NCBI RefSeq assembly: GCF_011758805.1
Contig: NZ_JAANOW010000002.1
Coordinates: forward strand, 868,001-932,000
Source of the DNA: Mycolicibacterium fluoranthenivorans
GTDB taxonomy: Bacteria > Actinomycetota > Actinomycetes > Mycobacteriales > Mycobacteriaceae
DNA length: 64,000 bases
Reading direction: 5' to 3'
The translations under genes and the position numbers were made by a program. Below, in pieces: positions 59,070 to 64,000 of this stretch. Every line of letters starts with the position of its first letter. Positions within the stretch are counted from its first letter, which is position 1. Below the pieces are notes generated by a model, which saw nothing but the letters and a program-made list of their open reading frames with translations, ran no database searches and had not been told where the DNA came from.

Positions 59070-59903
59070 GCCGAATCGGCGAGGCGCCGGATCGTAGTGA
59101 CACGTCGCCATTTGTGCTTGCTGAGCCGTGGTGACCCCGAAATAGCGTTGGCCGAGGCGGGGTCTTCGTCCCCGGCGTCAGCCAACCGACGACGGAGCCC
59201 GATCTCGCGCCGGTCGTGGTGCCTGGCGCCGTCGTGACCGCACGGTGTGGACTGTCGACCGTGTCGGTAGCCGAGGGTGGACGGTCGGTGCCGGAAGGAT
59301 CCGCACGGCTGCTGTGCCGGCAACAATCTCCCCTGGCGAGGATGCCGATGACGGCCCTGGGGGCCGTGGGGGTGGCCATCGGCGCCGGTCGCGCGAGGGG
59401 GCGACCTGCCCCGGGCCGGGTATCCGGAGTGCGATGTCTCTCACATGCCAGGATCGGGCCTCCCGAGGCGGATCGCCAAGGGGTATCGGCAAATGTTGTC
59501 CAGGACGGTGTCGGGGTGGATGTCCGTCGAACATACGACGGTGATTGCGTGTTTGCCACGTCGGCATGCTTGGACGTTGATGAGAGCCGCCAAGAAGGCC
59601 GCTGTGCTGAGCTGTATGGAAACCGTTGCGCGCCTGTGATTCTGCTGTGATACGGATCACTTCGGCTGTTAGTCAGGCGCAGCTGCTCTGGGCTGAATCT
59701 TTGCCATAAGTCGACTAATGCGTATCGAATAAGTTTGTCCTTAATCCCGTGGGAAATTTGCCTAACTTGGTGAAATCGGAATGTCGGAATGGTGCCGAAA
59801 ATTACGCTTGAGTAATCTCGCGAAAAAACTGGCGGAACCGTCAATAGGCGTGCAATATCCGTGTCCTGACATCGAATCGCACTGCATCGGAACAGGAGTC
59901 ACC
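59070..59903 (+). promoter_or_regulatory. long non-coding leader of the first glycoside hydrolase gene
   Basis: This 834-bp region has no convincing gene; the short open frames on both strands lack family features. Its last 200 bp are AT-rich compared with the flanks. Four blocks are shared with the leader of the downstream paralogue at similar distances to the start codon: CTCTCACATGCCAGGATCGG (59438-59457), GGCAAATGTTGTCC (59488-59501), TTGCCATAA (59701-59709) and TTGCCTAA (59758-59765). An inverted repeat TTAC-N6-GTAA at 59802-59815 is also shared. Confidence 0.6.
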
Positions 59904-62027
59904 ATGGGGGAGCCCGTGCATAAGCCGGTCAAAAAGGTCGCCACGCGCTGCGCTATTGCGGTGACAGCAACGGCACTAATAGCAGGATCGCCGGGCCAAT
60001 TCACGTCGCCAGTGTCCTTGCCAGCCATCAGGCATGCGTCCTATGACATCGTGAACACGGCCGCCGTTGACGAGCAGGCCGCCACGGTCGGAATAGCCGA
60101 GTCCTACCTTTATTACGAGGTGGCCAATGCCACCACAACGGCGGAACGGCAGTCCCTGATCAACAAGGCGCTGGATGCCCTGCAATCGGTGGGCGCCAGT
60201 GACGTCCGGATCGGCATTCCATGGAACGCGGTCGAGACCGCGGACGGAAAGTACAACTGGTCCGTCACCGACATGATCGTGTCGGAGGCGCAGAAGCGCG
60301 GAATGGGCATCCTCGCGTCCATCAGTCATGCGCCGTCCTGGGCGGGTGGCGGTATCGGCAGTGCCCATCCGAGTACCGATCAGGCAGCGGCGCTCTCCCA
60401 ATTCGCTTCGCAGTTTGCGGATTTCACCTCGGTTGTGGCCAATCGCTACTCCACGGGAGATTTCGCCGGCGCGATCTCGTCCTACGAGATCTGGAATGAG
60501 CCCAACGGTGCCCTCGAGTGGAATCCGTCGGACCCCGCGGCGTACACCGCCATCTTGAAGGCCGCCTACACCGCCATCAAGGCCGTCAACACCGATATCA
60601 AGGTCATCGGCGGAGTAGTGGGAGCGGGGTGGGGAGTCCCGGGCCTGTCGGTCGACCCGGTGGGCTTCGTGGCGGCCATGTACGCGGCGGGCGCCAAGGA
60701 CTTCTTCGATGCGTTGTCGTTTCATCCCTACAGCCAGAGCTTGCCGTTCAGTTCCGGTGTCAACGCCACCCTGCCCGGTGGATTGTCCGCCGTTCAGCAG
60801 GTGAAGGCGATCCGGGCACTGATGGCCGCCAACGGCGACGATGACCTGAAGATCTGGATCAGCGAGTACGGCTATTCGACGGTGGGCGGTTCGGAAGCCG
60901 AGCAGTTGAAGCAGGCCAAGTTCATCGCGGACCTGATCAACTACTGGCAGACGTTCGACGGCGGCGGCCCGATCTTCCTGTACACCGCCCACGACACCTA
61001 TCCGAACAGTTCCAACGCCGAGTACAACTTCGGACTGTTCACCTACAACTGGGTGGCCAAGTACGCAGCGGGGATCGTCAAGCAGTTGATCGCCAATCCG
61101 TCGGCGGTCATCGATTTCCCGGGGACGCTCCCGGGCGCGGTGACGGGGACGCTCAGTGCGCTCGCACAGCAGGTCGCCGCGGCGGTCAACCAGATCGTCA
61201 ACGCCGTCGCCGGCGTCGTCATGTCCCCGGTGAAGATGGCCCTCAACGTCGCGAGTTCGATCGCCAATGCGCTCGCGAATCTGAAGAAGGCGCTCACGAG
61301 GACGTCGACCACCACCGCTGCCAAAGCCGGTGCGACCGTGTCGGCGCTCAGTGTCGCGGCCGCGCCCGTCGATGCGACGACGGCCGAGGCCGTGACGAAC
61401 CCGGGGACGTCGGAGGTCGCCAAGACCGCGACGGTGGAGGCGGCGACCGGCGAGGTGCCCGCGAAAGAGTCGGCCACCACGGCGGCGGAGGTGGGATCGC
61501 AGCCTGAGGTCGTGACGGAACCCGTCACCGTGACCGAACCCGTCACCGTGACGGAGCCGGTCGTGACAGAGCCGGTCGTGACAGAGCCGGTCGTGACGGA
61601 GCCGGTCGTGAAGGAACCCGTCACCGTGACGGAACCGGCAACCGTAGCGGAACCGGTCGCCGCCACCGAACCGGCAACCACCCCGGCGACGTCGGCCGAT
61701 ACGGCCGGCACTGACGACCAGGCCGCCACCGCCACCCAGACGGCTACCGACGTCAAGTCATCGACCGACGCCAAGTCCGGCGCCGATCGACCGCGTAAGA
61801 CGTGGCGGTTCGGCCCGCGTCACGTCGCAAAGAGCGATACCGCGGCGGCGGCCGACGGTTCCGAGTCCGGCTCCACGGGTGTCAAGTCCCGCCCCGGTCT
61901 CCGCTGGCCCAAGCCGAAGCCGCGGGCGACGACCACCACCGGGGCGTCCGGTGGGTCGGATTCTTCGGAGTCGTCCCACACCGCGAGCGCAACCTCGGGC
62001 AGTGGAAGCGGCGGATCCGCCGATTGA
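59904..62027 (+). CDS. secreted clan GH-A glycoside hydrolase with VTEP-repeat tail
   Basis: The 707-residue product has a signal-like N-terminus (KKVATRCAIAVTATALIAGS), a TIM-barrel glycoside hydrolase domain (about 60-395) and a long low-complexity tail. The likely acid/base is Glu199 in SSYEIWNEPNG and the nucleophile Glu321 in KIWISEYGYST; DALSFHPYS near residue 269 is a further clan GH-A mark, closest in feel to GH39/GH5-type enzymes such as PslG. Residues 536-590 repeat Val-Thr-Glu-Pro, followed by a basic and then Ser/Gly-rich end. The ATG at 59904 has AACAGGAG at ideal spacing; an ATG at 59781 lies in the shared leader. The substrate is unknown. Confidence 0.87.
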   Translation: MGEPVHKPVKKVATRCAIAVTATALIAGSPGQFTSPVSLPAIRHASYDIVNTAAVDEQAATVGIAESYLYYEVANATTTAERQSLINKALDALQSVGASDVRIGIPWNAVETADGKYNWSVTDMIVSEAQKRGMGILASISHAPSWAGGGIGSAHPSTDQAAALSQFASQFADFTSVVANRYSTGDFAGAISSYEIWNEPNGALEWNPSDPAAYTAILKAAYTAIKAVNTDIKVIGGVVGAGWGVPGLSVDPVGFVAAMYAAGAKDFFDALSFHPYSQSLPFSSGVNATLPGGLSAVQQVKAIRALMAANGDDDLKIWISEYGYSTVGGSEAEQLKQAKFIADLINYWQTFDGGGPIFLYTAHDTYPNSSNAEYNFGLFTYNWVAKYAAGIVKQLIANPSAVIDFPGTLPGAVTGTLSALAQQVAAAVNQIVNAVAGVVMSPVKMALNVASSIANALANLKKALTRTSTTTAAKAGATVSALSVAAAPVDATTAEAVTNPGTSEVAKTATVEAATGEVPAKESATTAAEVGSQPEVVTEPVTVTEPVTVTEPVVTEPVVTEPVVTEPVVKEPVTVTEPATVAEPVAATEPATTPATSADTAGTDDQAATATQTATDVKSSTDAKSGADRPRKTWRFGPRHVAKSDTAAAADGSESGSTGVKSRPGLRWPKPKPRATTTTGASGGSDSSESSHTASATSGSGSGGSAD
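61511..61660 (+). repeat. tandem repeats encoding VTEP units
   Basis: GTCACCGTGACCGAACCC-type 18-bp units (three near-identical copies) alternate with 15-bp GTCGTGACAGAGCCG-type units (four near-identical copies). They encode the VTVTEP and VVTEP repeats of the glycoside hydrolase tail. The low divergence between copies suggests recent expansion and likely length variation between strains. Confidence 0.85.
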
Positions 62028-62040
62028 GAAGCAGGGGAGG

Positions 62041-62077
62041 AACGAAGGGCCGCGACATACTCGCGGCCCTTCGTTTT
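62041..62077 (+). terminator. strong intrinsic terminator after the first glycoside hydrolase gene
   Basis: AACGAAGGGCCGCGA (62041-62055) pairs perfectly with TCGCGGCCCTTCGTT (62061-62075) around the loop CATAC, with the T run at 62074-62077. It lies 14 bases after the stop codon and separates the two paralogous genes transcriptionally. Confidence 0.92.
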
Positions 62078-62089
62078 GGGGCCGGCAGG

Positions 62090-62118
62090 ACGCGTTCCCG
62101 CCGTCGACGGGAACGCGT
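62090..62118. repeat. inverted repeat downstream of the terminator
   Basis: ACGCGTTCCCG (62090-62100) and CGGGAACGCGT (62108-62118) are exact inverted copies around a 7-bp centre, which together with its flanks reads CCGTCGACGG, itself a palindrome. Purpose is unclear: a second hairpin or a protein-binding site. Confidence 0.7.
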
Positions 62119-62703
62119 GACCCGCCCCGGTGGGCGTTCGGATCCCTCACTCGCCGATTCCCGGTGGCGTTGAACCTCATCCTGCGGCTTCGGTCCGGGA
62201 ACGTGCCGGCCAGCAACCGGATTGACCCCCTCCCACATGTCAGGATCGGCGCGCCGAACGGTCGGCGACACGCAGCTGCTGGCAAACGTTGCCTCGGGTC
62301 ATCGCGGCGGCGGGCATGGGGGTGGAGCGAACTTCCGTTCAACTTTGCCAAGTCGGTCCTCGGAGGGTCGGCTGGAACGTTCGAAGCAGGCGCCATTCGG
62401 CGGGAAGTGGCGAGCGCAAAGCTAGAACCTGCGAGGTTGCTCCGCGCCGCGGGCTGGGGTCACTCTCGGGAACGGCGATCGCCCATGTTTGCCCCTTTGC
62501 CATAACCCGGATTATGGGGACGCATTCGGATATTTCCGCATGGGTCAATTGTTTGCCTAAATTACGCAGTTTCGGCTAAGCGCTTTGGCGCATTTATTAC
62601 CGCTGGGTAAGTTATGCAATTACCCGTCGGTTCAGTTAATTTGCGAGCAATGTGCAGGCAAGGCACAGGTGTCCCGATCTGCAGAAGAAACGAGGTGGTC
62701 GAA
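62119..62703 (+). promoter_or_regulatory. long non-coding leader of the second glycoside hydrolase gene
   Basis: No convincing gene lies in this 585-bp stretch. It carries the same blocks as the first leader: CTCCCACATGTCAGGATCGG (62230-62249), GGCAAACGTTGCC (62281-62293), TTGCCATAA (62497-62505) and TTGCCTAA (62553-62560). The inverted repeat TTAC-N6-GTAA is at 62597-62610. Distances to the ATG are 474, 423, 207, 151 and 107 bases, against 466, 416, 203, 146 and 102 in the first leader. The last 200 bp are AT-rich. Confidence 0.6.
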
Positions 62704-64000
62704 ATGTGGAGACATGCTCCTCGACCGGTGCGCGGCGTGATGGTGCGCGCAGTAATAGGGTTGACCGCCACAGCAATGATCGCGGCGACCGGAAGTCATT
62801 TCGTCATGCCCGACGTGAAGCGTGTCGCGTCGTACGACATCCTCAACGTCGCCGCGATTGACGACTCCCCGTCGACGGTCGGCATTTCCGAGGGCTCGGA
62901 CTGGTATTACGCGGTGAACGACGCCCTCTCCAAACCGGGCATCACGGCAGCTGAGATCGAGGCAATCCGGGCGGACGTCGACCAGCGACTCCAGTCGATG
63001 TTGGATATCGGTGTCACGAACGTTCGTGTGCTGGTGCCGTGGGCCAACATCGAACAGAAGGACCCGAGTCTCTCGCAGAGCACCCGGAACTGGAACGCGC
63101 TCGACATGATCGTCAATGCCGCGAATGCCAAGGGTATGGGCATTCTGGGCGTGCTCAACTCGACGCCGGTGTGGGCTACGGAGTCGACGCCGATCAACGG
63201 TCAGCCGACGGACGTCAACGACTTCGCCGATTTCGCCAAGCAGGTGGCTCTGCGCTACGGCGACAAGATCAGCGCCTACGAGGTCTGGAACGAACCGAAC
63301 GCCTTCATCTTCTGGAATCCGGTGGACCCGGTCGACTACACCACGATGTTGAAGGCGACGTACACCGCACTCAAACAAGCCGCCAGTCAGCTCAACATCG
63401 ACATCTCCGTGATCGGAGCGGTGGTGGGTGCCGGTTCGACGTGGGGCAATTTGACGATGAACCCTGTCGACTTCGTCACGGCGATGTATAACGCAGGGGC
63501 AAATGGCTACTTCGACGCGCTGTCATTTCACCCTTACGACTATTATGCGAAATTCTCTGACGGCAACGTTGCATTGTCGCAGGCTCAGCAGCTGCGCGAA
63601 CTGATGGATTCCTATCTCGCGCCGGGCCAGGAGCAACTGAAGTTGTGGATCAGTGAGTACGGGCTTCCGACGAACCTGGTTTCCGAAACAGCGCAAAAGG
63701 ACTTTATCACCGACTTCATCAACTTCTGGCAGACCGTCGCGGGAGCGGGACCCATCTTTCTGTACACCACACGGGACACTGCGGGGGCCGGTGAGGATCT
63801 CAACAACAATGAGGCACACTTCGGGCTGTTCTACGAGGACGGGACACCGAAACCCATCGCTCTCGTCCTCAAAGAGCTGATCCAGTCGCTGCAGCCGACC
63901 ACACCGACCGAACCTTCGAACCCGGTGACATCTGTGCTGCAGCTGCTCGGACAGCTGATCAACAATGTGCTGAGCTTCGTGCCGAATCTGATCAGTGCCC
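62704..64000 (+). CDS. second secreted clan GH-A glycoside hydrolase, 3' end outside window
   Basis: The frame is open from the ATG at 62704 to the window end (432 codons), so the protein is incomplete. It begins with a signal-like segment (VRAVIGLTATAMIAATGSHF) and then KRVASYDILNVAAIDDSPST, paralleling HASYDIVNTAAVDEQ in the upstream protein. Catalytic residues align: Glu197 in SAYEVWNEPNAF and Glu318 in KLWISEYGLPT, with DALSFHPYD between. After the barrel, a Thr/Pro linker (QPTTPTEPSNPVT) starts a tail. GAGG about 8 bases upstream supports the start. It is a tandem paralogue of the preceding gene, well diverged in sequence. Confidence 0.85.
   Translation, partial: MWRHAPRPVRGVMVRAVIGLTATAMIAATGSHFVMPDVKRVASYDILNVAAIDDSPSTVGISEGSDWYYAVNDALSKPGITAAEIEAIRADVDQRLQSMLDIGVTNVRVLVPWANIEQKDPSLSQSTRNWNALDMIVNAANAKGMGILGVLNSTPVWATESTPINGQPTDVNDFADFAKQVALRYGDKISAYEVWNEPNAFIFWNPVDPVDYTTMLKATYTALKQAASQLNIDISVIGAVVGAGSTWGNLTMNPVDFVTAMYNAGANGYFDALSFHPYDYYAKFSDGNVALSQAQQLRELMDSYLAPGQEQLKLWISEYGLPTNLVSETAQKDFITDFINFWQTVAGAGPIFLYTTRDTAGAGEDLNNNEAHFGLFYEDGTPKPIALVLKELIQSLQPTTPTEPSNPVTSVLQLLGQLINNVLSFVPNLISA

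Noticed and set aside
59070..59903. Several open frames of 60-160 codons on both strands before the first glycoside hydrolase
   Set aside because: They overlap one another, lack ribosome-binding sites and recognisable motifs, and coincide with the leader shared with the second paralogue, which is not open in the same frames.
59781..59903. Upstream ATG that would lengthen the first glycoside hydrolase by 41 residues
   Set aside because: The extension lies in the shared non-coding leader, is not signal-peptide-like, and the ATG at 59904 has an ideal AGGAG site.
61511..61660. Tandem repeats as a CRISPR array
   Set aside because: The units are contiguous, in frame and coding for VTEP repeats; there are no unique spacers and no cas genes.

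Overview
This window is chromosomal DNA of a fast-growing mycobacterium (Mycolicibacterium type). It is GC-rich, genes are tightly packed with many ATGA/GTGA overlaps, GTG and TTG starts are common, and the proteins read as close relatives of Mycobacterium tuberculosis products. The first 25 kb follows the M. tuberculosis Rv2175c-Rv2143 segment in mirrored orientation. I saw no tRNA, rRNA, CRISPR array or insertion sequence. Family assignments come from reading the translated sequence, and comparisons with other mycobacteria are from memory.

Region 1 (1-4984) carries the truncated 3' end of a Rv2175c-type DNA-binding protein, the lipomannan mannosyltransferase mptA, the prenyl synthase idsA2, lipoprotein lppM, a GNAT acetyltransferase and a DUF3040 membrane protein. 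The Rv2172c-type gene that sits between idsA2 and lppM in M. tuberculosis is not here.

Region 2 (5032-24627) is the division and cell wall (dcw) cluster: mraZ-rsmH-ftsL-pbpB-murE-murF-mraY-ftsW-murG-murC-ftsQ-ftsZ-pgeF-yggS-sepF-yggT-wag31 and a small membrane protein. It makes the peptidoglycan precursor from UDP-MurNAc-dipeptide to lipid II, builds the septal synthase and Z-ring, and places polar growth. The striking feature is that murD is absent: a 156-bp gap between mraY and ftsW occupies its usual place. MraZ boxes precede mraZ, with a perfect inverted copy further upstream.

Region 3 (24624-36782) is accessory and probably a synteny junction. It holds a phosphoribosyltransferase, an SRPBCC-SDR fusion, and a leftward operon (CitA/DcuS-type sensor kinase, response regulator, lipoprotein, class I glutamine amidotransferase). 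The lipoprotein has a beta-lactamase-like fold whose catalytic motifs look lost. Divergent to this operon is a tripartite tricarboxylate transporter, tctCBA, followed by a universal stress protein. A DUF222-HNH gene and two small membrane proteins follow.

Region 4 (36863-59069) is core metabolism and respiration: glutamate synthase gltBD, pyruvate kinase, acyl-CoA thioesterase, the cytochrome bd operon cydABDC, an HdeD-like membrane protein, a polar amino acid ABC transporter, a NarL-type two-component pair, a DUF2339 membrane protein and a Dps ferritin-like protein.

Region 5 (59070-64000) has two tandem paralogous secreted clan GH-A glycoside hydrolases. Each has a long non-coding leader, and the leaders share sequence blocks at matching distances from the start codons, including a TTAC-N6-GTAA inverted repeat. 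The second gene runs off the window end.
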